DNA from: Granulosicoccaceae sp. 1_MG-2023 | GTDB taxonomy: Bacteria; Pseudomonadota; Gammaproteobacteria; Granulosicoccales; Granulosicoccaceae | Assembly: GCA_030546905.1 (NCBI GenBank) | Contig: JAUOPI010000002.1 | Coordinates: 124,001 to 188,000, forward strand | Length of the DNA stretch: 64,000 nucleotides | Direction: 5' to 3' | In this document: positions 7,739-15,772 of the stretch, one piece after another | How the letters are laid out: each line of letters begins with the position of its first letter | Numbering within the stretch: position 1 is the first letter of the stretch | Program-made: the position numbers and the translations under genes | The notes under the pieces: generated by a model | What the model was told of the DNA's origin: nothing | Databases searched by the model: none | What the model saw: the letters and a program-made list of their open reading frames with translations, nothing else

Positions 7739-9094
7739 ATGTCTTTTCCTGTTGATCAGGCCGGCTGGCACCGGCGTGTTCTGTCTTTGGCTTTGCCGGT
7801 GATGCTGGCCGGTATGACGGTGCCGCTGGTCGGTGCCGTGGATACGGCCGTGGTCGGGCGGCTCGAGAATGAAATTCCGCTGGCTGCGGTGGCGGTCGGG
7901 GCGACCATCTTCAGCACGGTGTTCTGGGTTTTCGGTTTTTTGCGTATGGGCACCACCGGCTTTATCGCCCAGGCGCACGGTCGCGGCGACAGGCAGGAAG
8001 CCTCGGTGGCGTTCGGACGGGCTTTGCTGACCGCGCTGGTGCTGGGGTTTGCGCTGATTGCGTTGCAGGGGCCGGTTGGTAGTCTGGCGCTGCGGCTGAT
8101 GGGGGCGCCGGCGGAGGTGACCCGGCAGGCGGCTGAGTATTTCAGCCTGCGGGTGCTGAGCGCGCCTTTTACGTTTATCAATTACTGCGTGCTCGGGGCG
8201 TTGATCGGACAGCAACGCACCAATGCGGTTCTGCTGCTGCAGGTGGGCCTGAATCTGTGCAATTTGCTGTTGGATCTGTTGTTCGTGCCGGGCCTGGGCA
8301 TGCAGGTCCGGGGCGTGGCACTGGCCTCGCTGTGCAGCGAAGTCCTGACGGCGCTGGCCGGTTTGTATTTTCTCCGCCATATCCTGCCTCTGCAGATCCT
8401 GCGTTCGGCGCCGGGGCGGCGGCAGCTGTTCGACCGGCTTGCCTGGCGGCGCTTGTTCAGTGTGAACGGGGATTTGTTTGTACGGACTTTTCTGCTGACC
8501 GGCGGGTTTTTCTTTTTCACGTCTCAGAGCGCTGATTTCGGTGCCGGGGTGTTGGCCGCCAATGCCATTCTGATCAACATGCTGATGATGCTGTCCTACG
8601 GTCTGGACGGCTATGCCCACGCCGCCGAAGCACTGACCGGTGCGGCCTGGGGAGGCGGCCGGGTCAGCGTGTTCCGGCGCGCGGTGCGCTACACCACGTT
8701 CTGGTCGCTGATGACCGCGGTGTTGGCCTGTGTGCTCTATGCGTTTGCCGGTGAGGGCATTATTGCCCTGATGACGACCTTGCCCGGCGTGCGTGCGCAG
8801 GCCGCGGTGTATCTGCCGTGGGTGGTGTTTTCGCCGCTGGTGGCGGTTTGGTGTTATCAGCTGGACGGGATTTTCCTTGGTGCCACACGTACCGCGGCAA
8901 TGCGGAACAGCGCGTTTTTGTCCCTGCTCGGTCTGGTCTTGTCGGCCTGGTGGCTTATGCCCTTACTGGGCAATCACGGCTTGTGGGCGGCGATGATGGT
9001 GTTTCATCTTCTGCGCGGTGGTCTGCTGGGGCTGGCCTATCCGGGTTTGTTGCGTGCCTTGCGCGGGCGTGTCAGGCAAAGCGCAGTTGCTTGA
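7739..9094 (+). CDS. MATE family multidrug/metabolite exporter (DinF-like)
   Basis: The protein has 451 residues from the ATG at 7739. It is an inner-membrane protein with about 12 hydrophobic segments in two homologous halves, of the multidrug and toxic compound extrusion superfamily. It would export organic cations or metabolites driven by a sodium or proton gradient. The N-terminal motif LALPVMLAGMTVPLVGAVDTAVVG matches the DinF subgroup in form; the repeat half begins near RTFLLTGGFFFFTSQSA. Its 3' end overlaps the convergent Lon-N domain gene by 23 bases. No regulator is adjacent, and the substrate cannot be predicted. Confidence 0.9.
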   Translation: MSFPVDQAGWHRRVLSLALPVMLAGMTVPLVGAVDTAVVGRLENEIPLAAVAVGATIFSTVFWVFGFLRMGTTGFIAQAHGRGDRQEASVAFGRALLTALVLGFALIALQGPVGSLALRLMGAPAEVTRQAAEYFSLRVLSAPFTFINYCVLGALIGQQRTNAVLLLQVGLNLCNLLLDLLFVPGLGMQVRGVALASLCSEVLTALAGLYFLRHILPLQILRSAPGRRQLFDRLAWRRLFSVNGDLFVRTFLLTGGFFFFTSQSADFGAGVLAANAILINMLMMLSYGLDGYAHAAEALTGAAWGGGRVSVFRRAVRYTTFWSLMTAVLACVLYAFAGEGIIALMTTLPGVRAQAAVYLPWVVFSPLVAVWCYQLDGIFLGATRTAAMRNSAFLSLLGLVLSAWWLMPLLGNHGLWAAMMVFHLLRGGLLGLAYPGLLRALRGRVRQSAVA

Positions 9095-9638
9095 GCAGGC
9101 GCAGACGATCGCCTGAGGATTGCATCTGCAGCAGCAGGATTTTGTCCTGCGCCTGTAGTGGCAGCAGCTCGATCAGGCGGTTGCTGACCCAGACCGCGTC
9201 GTCCAGCCGTGGTGCCGGGTAGCTGACGTAGTCGCGCAGATCGTCCAGAAGTTGCCCGAGAAGGCCGGCCAGGGTGCCGAATTCCTGTGCCAGCGGGGTT
9301 GGCGGTTCGGCCGCTTGCAGGGCCACTTCACCGATCAGCAGTTGGTTGTCGGCCACGCGGGTGTTGAGGATGCGGAACAGCTGCCGGCCTTCGCAGGTGA
9401 TATGCAGCAGGCCGTCGTCACCCTGATCCCAGTCGCTGATATGGACCAGCGTGCCGAGCGGATGCGGCACGGCGGCCTTGCCGGTTTCCTCGCCTTCGCT
9501 GATCAGACAGATGCCGAAGCCGTCACCGCTGCGCATGGCGGCGGCGACCATATCAAGATAGCGGCGCTCGAACAGACGTAAACTGATGCGTCCTTCGGGC
9601 AGTACCAGCGAGGACAGGGGAAACAGTGGCAGTTCCAT
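9072..9638 (-). CDS. Lon N-terminal (substrate-binding) domain protein
   Basis: A 188-residue protein made only of a LON-N (PUA-like) domain. The opening ELPLFPLSSLVLPEGRISLR, the strand-turn RYLDMV, and GTLVHISDWDQGDDGLLHI are characteristic of stand-alone Lon-N proteins. It lacks the AAA and serine-lysine protease domains of Lon, so it is not a protease. Such proteins are widespread in Proteobacteria and are poorly characterised. It is separated from the upstream universal stress gene by 42 bases on the same strand, so the two may be cotranscribed. Confidence 0.85.
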   Translation of the reverse strand: MELPLFPLSSLVLPEGRISLRLFERRYLDMVAAAMRSGDGFGICLISEGEETGKAAVPHPLGTLVHISDWDQGDDGLLHITCEGRQLFRILNTRVADNQLLIGEVALQAAEPPTPLAQEFGTLAGLLGQLLDDLRDYVSYPAPRLDDAVWVSNRLIELLPLQAQDKILLLQMQSSGDRLRLLKQLRFA

Positions 9639-9680
9639 AAGCTCACGCTAGCAGAAGGGGCAGGGCGCAGGCAATACGCA

Positions 9681-10520
9681 CTAGCGCCGGTAAGAAATAA
9701 ACACCGGAATGCGTGAACCGGCGAGCACATTGTCGGCCAGTGAGGGGGCTTGCCGGCCCAGGGTTTTGCGCCGTTGATAGGCGCCCATAATCAGCAGACC
9801 GGGTTGCTGTTCGGTGACAAAGCGCGCCAGCAGCGACTCGACGCTGGTTCTGCCTTCACGGACCAGCAGCACGTCTTTGGCCTCAATGCCGTGCCGTTGC
9901 AAGGCCAGTGAGGGGGTAACACCGTCGGGCGGCGGCGGGGTGTTTTCGTCGGCGATGGTCAGGATCGTCACCGTCTGACGGCCGTGCAGCAGAGGCAGGG
10001 CTTCGAACATGGCCCGTGCGGCGGCACTTTTGCCGTCCCAGGCAATCAGTGCCGAGTTGTTAAAGCGGTTGATGCTGAACTTGCGCGGCACGGCCAGCAC
10101 CGGACGGCCGCTGTAGAGGGCGATCTGCTCCGGATGCAGCTGCAGATGCAGGTCTTCCTGCAAGGCTTCGAGGCGGCCGACGACGGTCAGGTCAAAGTAC
10201 TGCGCATAGTGCGAGACGGTGCGGTCGGTTTCGCCACCGGTCTGCAGCCAGTGGATGCGCTCGGCATCGGTGTGCTGTGAGGCCAGCTGGTAGAATCGCT
10301 CGCGGATACCGTCGTAGCTGCGTTCTTCGAGCTCGCTGACGGTGTCGACCACATCCGGCGGCATCCAGGGTTTGAGATTGCGCGTCATGGCCGAAGGCCC
10401 GTGCACCAGCAGCCCGGTGACATGGGCATCATGCCGGCTCTGCAGCAGCAGCGCTGTGGCCAGCGCCGCGTCACTGGATTCGTTACCGTTATAGGCAACG
10501 AGAATGTTCTTCAGTGTCAT
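9681..10520 (-). CDS. Universal stress protein, tandem UspA domains
   Basis: This 279-residue protein has two Usp-like halves. The first starts NILVAYNGNESSDAAL and the second starts ALIAWDGKSAAARAM. Each has the nucleotide-binding fold, and the C-terminal half carries LLIMGAYQRR followed by NVLAGSRIPVFI, close to the GxxG-9x-GS/T ATP-binding motif but with the first Gly positions changed. Two-domain Usp proteins are usually cytoplasmic and induced under stress or stationary phase. It lies 92 bases downstream of the pseudaminic acid operon on the same strand, with no obvious functional link. Confidence 0.85.
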   Translation of the reverse strand: MTLKNILVAYNGNESSDAALATALLLQSRHDAHVTGLLVHGPSAMTRNLKPWMPPDVVDTVSELEERSYDGIRERFYQLASQHTDAERIHWLQTGGETDRTVSHYAQYFDLTVVGRLEALQEDLHLQLHPEQIALYSGRPVLAVPRKFSINRFNNSALIAWDGKSAAARAMFEALPLLHGRQTVTILTIADENTPPPPDGVTPSLALQRHGIEAKDVLLVREGRTSVESLLARFVTEQQPGLLIMGAYQRRKTLGRQAPSLADNVLAGSRIPVFISYRR

Positions 10521-10612
10521 GACTTTCCGGCGTTTTTACAAACGCAGATCATAACCCAAAAACGGCCGCAGACGGCTTTCCGCGCGTTAATCCGGCACGG
10601 GTTTACACGGAT

Positions 10613-11662
10613 TTAACCCAGACAGTCCGGCGTGACCGGTGTGCCGGCCGCTATGGCTCTGGCCGCTTGGCAGCCGATCACCTCGTCATAGTGACGCGGC
10701 GCCATGCCGAGGCCCGGACGGATGCGCCGCAGATGCGCGGCGGTGATGGTCTCGCCGGCGGCCAGATCCTTGACAAAATACAGGCTGCGGCGGAACTGCA
10801 GATTGCCTTTCTCGGCCTCGCGGCGTTCATAACCGGCCTGACCCAGCGCGGCGTAAGCCACGCGGCTTTGCTCACAGAGTTCGGCCAGTTCATGTGGTTC
10901 CAGCGAAAAGGCCGAATCCGGGCCCTTGTCACTGCGGTCGGGGGTGAAGTGCTTCTCGATTGCACACGCGCCCAGCGCGGTGGCGGCCAGTGCCGTGGTG
11001 TGGGTCAGGGTATGGTCGGACAGGCCGACCGGTACGGCAAAACGCTGCCGCATATCCGGGATGGTGCGCAGATTGGCCTGTTCGGGCGGCGCCGGATAGC
11101 TGCTGATGCAATGCAGCAGAATCAGCTTGTCGTTGCCGGCGTCGCGCACCGTGGCCACCAGTTCGGCAATTTCTTCCTCGTCGGCCATGCCGGTTGAGGC
11201 GATGATCGGTTTACCGGTCGAGGCGGCGTAGCGCACCAGGGGCAGATCCGTGGCCTCGAATGAGGCGATTTTATAGGCCGGCGCATGCAGGTCTTCCAGC
11301 AGATCGACCGCGCTTTCATCAAACGGCGAGGAAAACAGTGTGATCCCTTCACGCGCGGCATGTTCGAACAGCGGTTTGTGCCAGGCATAAGGGGTGTGCG
11401 CCTCCTCGTACAGCTCGTACAGGGTGTAGCCGTCCCAGAGCCCGCCCCGGATACGGAACTCCGGCCGGTCGCTGCGGATGGTCATGCTGTCGGCGGTGTA
11501 GGTTTGTAATTTCACCGCATCGGCACCGGCGGCTTTGGCGGCACTGATCGCCCGCAGGGCATTGTCCAGCCGGCCGTTATGGTTGGCTGAGAGTTCGGCG
11601 ATCATATAAGGCGGCAGACCGTCGCCGACGGGCCGCCTGTCGAGTTCAAACTGAGGCTTCAT
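10613..11662 (-). CDS. pseI: Pseudaminic acid synthase PseI
   Basis: This 349-residue NeuB-family enzyme condenses 2,4-diacetamido-2,4,6-trideoxy-L-altrose with phosphoenolpyruvate to give pseudaminic acid. The N-terminal TIM barrel shows MIAELSANHNG, DAVKLQTYTADS and SHTLTHTTALAATALGA-like NeuB blocks. A C-terminal SAF/antifreeze-like domain follows (GETITAAHLRRIRPGLGM, about residues 290-349). LFSSPFDESAVDLLE and KIASFE are further family motifs. It is the last gene of the leftward pse operon, and its start overlaps the end of pseG by 4 bases. Confidence 0.94.
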   Translation of the reverse strand: MKPQFELDRRPVGDGLPPYMIAELSANHNGRLDNALRAISAAKAAGADAVKLQTYTADSMTIRSDRPEFRIRGGLWDGYTLYELYEEAHTPYAWHKPLFEHAAREGITLFSSPFDESAVDLLEDLHAPAYKIASFEATDLPLVRYAASTGKPIIASTGMADEEEIAELVATVRDAGNDKLILLHCISSYPAPPEQANLRTIPDMRQRFAVPVGLSDHTLTHTTALAATALGACAIEKHFTPDRSDKGPDSAFSLEPHELAELCEQSRVAYAALGQAGYERREAEKGNLQFRRSLYFVKDLAAGETITAAHLRRIRPGLGMAPRHYDEVIGCQAARAIAAGTPVTPDCLG

Positions 11663-12756
11663 TGGGGTGTTTCCGGTGTGTTGTCAGATTGCGCGCCGCT
11701 GCGGCAAAGCCGTTCAGCGACCCGTTGCGCGCCGAGACCGTCGCACAGCGCGGCACTGGCGGCTTGCATTGTTTGGTGTTGTTGCATGACCTGCGTCAGC
11801 GCCGCCGGCAGTTCCGTGGGGTCGCCGATAGCGATGGCAGCGCCGTATTGCTGTAAGGCGCGTAACTGAGTTGCCTGGTTTTCGGCCATTTGCAATACCA
11901 CCGAGGGTAAGCCAAGGCAGGCTCTTTCGTAGGCGCTGCCACCGGCGGCGCCGATGGCAATATCGGCTGCGGCCAGCCGTGCGGGCATATCGTCAACGCG
12001 TCCCAGCAGTTGCGCTTGCAATGCGTTGCGCGCCAGCGCCTGGCGGATCGGCTGTTGCAGGGACCTGTCCTCACTGCCCGTGATAATGGTCAGTTGCAGG
12101 GCATGTTGCCGGGCGATGCCGGCCAGCCGGGGCAGCAGCGCGGGGATGCGTCGCGCACTGTCACCGCCGCCGAGAGAGATCAACAGATTGCGGCATGTCC
12201 GCTGCTGCCGCTGCGCCAGCGTGGCGGCGCGCCGTGCGGCAAAGCCGGATGCCAGCAGGGCATAGCCTGGTCCGCACAAAAGCTGCGCTCCGCTCGGTAG
12301 CAGGCTTGCATAATCGTCGGCGCGGCGTTGCAGGCCGCTGTCGAGCAAGAGCGCGGCGCAGTGCGGGCGGTTGGCCAGATCGTCGATCACCAACAGATCA
12401 CGCGCCGGTCGCTGCAGCTGTTTTTCCCAGACTGCGCCGAGGGCGTAGTGATCGACCACCACGCGGTCGAATTTCTGTGGACAGGCAGCGCGGGTTTGCG
12501 CCGCATCCTCGGCCTCGCCGGCACCGGCCCAGGTACGGTAGTCCTCTGCCACAGCCGCTGCTGTGCCTTGCTGCGGCAGGACGCTGACCTCATGGCCGCG
12601 TGCACGGATCAGGGCAATCAGATTGCCCGGGTGGTCGCGGCAGACAAAATGGCTTTTGACAGCGCGTTCACGCAGGGCGTCGGCCAGTGTCAGGCAGCGC
12701 ATGACGTGGCCGTGGCCGATAGTGTTGCCGGCGTCAGCGCGGAACAGCACATTCAT
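11659..12756 (-). CDS. pseG: UDP-2,4-diacetamido-2,4,6-trideoxy-beta-L-altropyranose hydrolase PseG
   Basis: PseG removes UDP from the L-altrose intermediate before PseI acts. The ATG at 12756 is preferred because it forms an ATGA overlap with the pseF stop and gives the family N-terminus MNVLFRADAGNTIGHGHVMR with the catalytic His in GHGHV. From here the protein is 365 residues. A GT-B-like fold is suggested by LISLGGGD and GAAGGSAYERACLGLPSVVLQ. In some bacteria PseG is fused to the acetyltransferase PseH, but no GNAT domain is present here: the C-terminus ends in a short Gln/Pro-rich tail. Confidence 0.92.
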   Translation of the reverse strand: MNVLFRADAGNTIGHGHVMRCLTLADALRERAVKSHFVCRDHPGNLIALIRARGHEVSVLPQQGTAAAVAEDYRTWAGAGEAEDAAQTRAACPQKFDRVVVDHYALGAVWEKQLQRPARDLLVIDDLANRPHCAALLLDSGLQRRADDYASLLPSGAQLLCGPGYALLASGFAARRAATLAQRQQRTCRNLLISLGGGDSARRIPALLPRLAGIARQHALQLTIITGSEDRSLQQPIRQALARNALQAQLLGRVDDMPARLAAADIAIGAAGGSAYERACLGLPSVVLQMAENQATQLRALQQYGAAIAIGDPTELPAALTQVMQQHQTMQAASAALCDGLGAQRVAERLCRSGAQSDNTPETPQ

Positions 12757-13457
12757 GCCACGCGTTGCACCCGGCTGAGTTGGCGTGCGCGGAACAGCCA
12801 TTCGGCGTGCTGCCAGTCTTCCACAGTGTCTATGTCCTGAACCCGCCCGGGCGGCAGAATCACCGGGCGTGTGCGGCTGGCGAACACGGCTTTACCGGCC
12901 AGCCAGGCTTCGCGGCGGCCCCAGACAAACTGTGCCGCATCATGGTAAGCCGGTGTCAGATCCTGAGTACGGGTGTTGTAATGTTCCGGATTAAACATGC
13001 TGACTTCGCCCTGATCAATGCGCAGTGCGCGCTGAATCGGGTAGGGGTAGCTGGTGACAGAAAGCGCGTATTCCACGGTTTCGTCCTGCATCGCCTCAAG
13101 TCCGCAACGCAGGTCGTCGGCTTGTAAAAAAGGCGCTGTGGCATAAATACAGCAAACCAGATCAATCGCCGGCGAGGTTTTCTGCAGCTCGCTTGTGGCG
13201 TGGGCAATGACCGGCACCAAGGGGGTAAAGTCATCGGCCAGGGCAGGCGGGCGCAGAAACGGCGCCTCGGCGCCGAGCTGTTCGGCCATGCGCGCGGTTT
13301 GCGGGTCGTCGGTGGAGACCACGACGCGATCAAAGCAGCCGCTGTTAAGCGAGGCTTCGATTGACCAGCCGATCATGGGTTTACCGCAGAAGTCCTTGGT
13401 GTTCTTGCCCGGAATACGTTTGCTGCCGCCGCGTGCGGGAATCACCGCCACTTTCAT
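12753..13457 (-). CDS. pseF: Pseudaminic acid cytidylyltransferase PseF
   Basis: A 234-residue CMP-sugar synthetase that activates pseudaminic acid with CTP to CMP-Pse, the donor for flagellin glycosylation. The N-terminal nucleotide-binding motif is IPARGGSKRIPGKNTKDF, and STDDPQTARMAEQLGA and AQFVWGRREAWL are further family features. It overlaps pseG and pseC by 4 bases on each side, which indicates a tightly coupled operon. A NeuA-type sialic acid enzyme is the nearest alternative, but the neighbours decide for PseF. Confidence 0.94.
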   Translation of the reverse strand: MKVAVIPARGGSKRIPGKNTKDFCGKPMIGWSIEASLNSGCFDRVVVSTDDPQTARMAEQLGAEAPFLRPPALADDFTPLVPVIAHATSELQKTSPAIDLVCCIYATAPFLQADDLRCGLEAMQDETVEYALSVTSYPYPIQRALRIDQGEVSMFNPEHYNTRTQDLTPAYHDAAQFVWGRREAWLAGKAVFASRTRPVILPPGRVQDIDTVEDWQHAEWLFRARQLSRVQRVA

Positions 13458-14674
13458 ATCAGTACCTCAGCGAGCGCGGCGATGACGCGATCCTGCAGTT
13501 CTTCTGTCAGGCCGGGATACAGCGGCAGACTGATGGCCTGACGGTAGTAACGTTCGGCGTGGGGGAAATCACCCGGCGCGAATCCCATTTGCCGGAAATA
13601 GGGCTGCAGGTGCACGGGAATATAATGCAGATTAACGCCGATGCCGCGCGCCCGCAGTGCCTCAAACACGCGGCGATGGCGGCCGCTGTCATCGTCCTGC
13701 AGCCTGACCACATACAGATGCAGTGCCGAGCGTGATTGCTCGCTGTCCCCGGCAATACAAGGCAGGGTCAGGGGCAGGGCGGCCAGTTCACGGTGATAGC
13801 GCCGCGCGAGGACATTGCGCCGGGCGACAAACTCATCAATGCGTGAGTGCTGACTCAGGCCGAGCGCGGCTTGTATATCGGTCATGCGGTAGTTGAATCC
13901 CAGTCCGGTCTGCTGGTAGTACCAGGGCCCGTCCGGTTCGTGCGTCATATCGGCTGCGTCGCGGGTAATATGATGGCTGCGCAGCAGCGTCATTTTCTTT
14001 GCCAGCTCAGGCTTGTTGGTCAGCGCCATGCCGCCTTCGCCGGTCGTGATGATCTTGACCGGATGAAAGCTGAAGACGGTGATATCGCTGTAACGGCAGC
14101 TGCCCACCGGTGCGCCGTCGTAACGCGCGCCTATGGCGTGTGAGGCATCTTCGATCAGTGCGACACCGAAGTCCCGGCAGAGCCGGTGCAGTGTCTTCAT
14201 CTCGCAGCTCAGGCCGGCCAGATGGACGGCGATCACGGCCCGGGGCAAGCTGCCTTGTGATTGCGCCTGGCGCAAACGCGCATGCAGTGCCTGCGGGTCA
14301 ATATTGCCGGTGGCCGGATCTATATCGACAAAGTCGATAGCGGCGCCACAATACAAGGCGCAATTGGCACTGGCGACAAAGGTGACCGGTGTTGTCCAGA
14401 CCTGCTCACCGGGGCCGACGCCAAGTGCCAGACAGGCAATATGCAGTGCCGAGGTTGCACTATTGACAGCAACACCGTATTGCGCACCGCAATAGCCGGC
14501 GATGGCTTCTTCAAAGCGTTCGCCCAGCGGTCCTTGAGTCAGGAAGGGCGAGCGCAGTACGTCGACCACGGCTTGTATATCGGCGTCACTGATGGACTGC
14601 CTGCCGTAGGGGATGAACTCCGCGGCTGGCGGGTTTGCCGGCGTTACAGCGTGGCTTACGGCCGTGCTTCTCAT
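13454..14674 (-). CDS. pseC: UDP-4-amino-4,6-dideoxy-L-AltNAc transaminase PseC
   Basis: A PLP-dependent DegT-family aminotransferase, second step of pseudaminic acid synthesis. The PLP lysine lies in FSFHPVKIITTGEGG, and IEDASHAIGA and NSATSALHIA are further cofactor motifs. I place the start at the ATG at 14674 (406 residues), just after the pseB stop and about 10 bases after AGGCGG. A GTG at 14701 would overlap pseB by 23 bases and add nine residues. The neighbours (PseB, PseF, PseG, PseI) decide the function among many similar aminotransferases. It is distinct from the lpxB-linked aminotransferase at 4702-5799. Confidence 0.92.
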   Translation of the reverse strand: MRSTAVSHAVTPANPPAAEFIPYGRQSISDADIQAVVDVLRSPFLTQGPLGERFEEAIAGYCGAQYGVAVNSATSALHIACLALGVGPGEQVWTTPVTFVASANCALYCGAAIDFVDIDPATGNIDPQALHARLRQAQSQGSLPRAVIAVHLAGLSCEMKTLHRLCRDFGVALIEDASHAIGARYDGAPVGSCRYSDITVFSFHPVKIITTGEGGMALTNKPELAKKMTLLRSHHITRDAADMTHEPDGPWYYQQTGLGFNYRMTDIQAALGLSQHSRIDEFVARRNVLARRYHRELAALPLTLPCIAGDSEQSRSALHLYVVRLQDDDSGRHRRVFEALRARGIGVNLHYIPVHLQPYFRQMGFAPGDFPHAERYYRQAISLPLYPGLTEELQDRVIAALAEVLI

Positions 14675-14678
14675 CTGC

Positions 14679-15683
14679 TCAGGCCGCCTTTTGGGTTTCA
14701 CCGTTAATCAATGTACGCAGGGCATCGACATCGAGAAAATCCGGGTTGCTGCCACTGTTGTATGAGAAACCGGCGGGTACCCGGTGGGCCGAGAACTTAT
14801 CGCAATAGGCCTCGATGCTGTAGTGTCCGGCCATGGGCAGAATCGCGTAGTACTCGCCCAGGTCCACCGTATGGGTGCTGTCGCTGGGGGTAATCATTTC
14901 CTCATGGATTTTTTCCCCGGGGCGGACACCGACGATTTCCTGTTTGCATTCCGGTGCGATGGCTTTGGCTACATCGGTGATGCGGTAGGAGGGGATTTTC
15001 GGTACCAGCACTTCACCGCCCCAAGCGTTTTGCAGCGCCCACAACACCATCTGCACGCCTTCTTCGAGACTGATATTAAAACGGGTCATATCCGGGTGTG
15101 TGATCGGCAGTACGCCGCTGGCCGCGCGCGACTGGAAGAAGGGGATAACCGAGCCGCGGCTGCCCATCACATTGCCGTAACGCACGACCGACAGGCGCAG
15201 ATCACGTGCGCCGCGGATATTGTTGGCGGCCACGAACAGCTTATCCGAGCAGAGTTTGGTCGCGCCGTACAGATTAATCGGAGCAGCGGCTTTGTCGGTC
15301 GAGAGCGCGACAACGCGTTTGACGCCGTTATCGAGCGCGGCCTCGATCACATTCTGGGCACCGAGGATATTGGTCTTGATGCACTCGAAGGGGTTGTACT
15401 CGGCGGCCGGAACCTGTTTCAGGGCGGCGGCGTGGACAACCAGATCAATGCGCTGCATGGCCCGGCGCAAGCGGTTTTCGTCACGCACATCGCCGATAAA
15501 ATAACGCAAGGCCGGATACTCCTGCGGCGAGAACTCCTGGGCCATCTCGAACTGCTTGAGTTCATCGCGGGAATAGATCACCAGACGGTGTATGTCCGGA
15601 TAGCGCGCCAGTACCGTGCGGATAAAGGCCTTACCGAATGAGCCGGTGCCGCCGGTAATCAATAGCGATTTGCCAGATAACAT
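14679..15683 (-). CDS. pseB: UDP-N-acetylglucosamine 4,6-dehydratase (inverting) PseB
   Basis: The protein has 334 residues from the ATG at 15683, which has AAGGAG 9 bases upstream. A longer frame to 15881 adds non-family sequence. It is a short-chain dehydrogenase fold with the NADP motif GGTGSFGKAF at about 10-19, the catalytic run STDKAAAPINLYGATK and the family-specific HPDMTRFNISLEE. PseB performs C4 oxidation, C5 epimerisation and C6 dehydration of UDP-GlcNAc, the first committed step of pseudaminic acid synthesis. It lies 89 bases downstream of the maf-type gene. Confidence 0.95.
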   Translation of the reverse strand: MLSGKSLLITGGTGSFGKAFIRTVLARYPDIHRLVIYSRDELKQFEMAQEFSPQEYPALRYFIGDVRDENRLRRAMQRIDLVVHAAALKQVPAAEYNPFECIKTNILGAQNVIEAALDNGVKRVVALSTDKAAAPINLYGATKLCSDKLFVAANNIRGARDLRLSVVRYGNVMGSRGSVIPFFQSRAASGVLPITHPDMTRFNISLEEGVQMVLWALQNAWGGEVLVPKIPSYRITDVAKAIAPECKQEIVGVRPGEKIHEEMITPSDSTHTVDLGEYYAILPMAGHYSIEAYCDKFSAHRVPAGFSYNSGSNPDFLDVDALRTLINGETQKAA

Positions 15684-15772
15684 GTATAACTGCTCCTTGT
15701 TGTTCTGCTGCGCCTGTCCGTTGCGCGCGTGTGCTTTCAGCACGTTTTCATTGCTGTCGGTGGCGGCCCTGT

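Noticed and set aside
7519-7755. Possible 78-codon gene starting with GTG after GGGGAGG, upstream of the MATE gene
   Set aside because: The ribosome binding site is fair, but the product is Arg/Phe/Val-rich without known domain and it runs into the MATE coding region. Coding is not supported.
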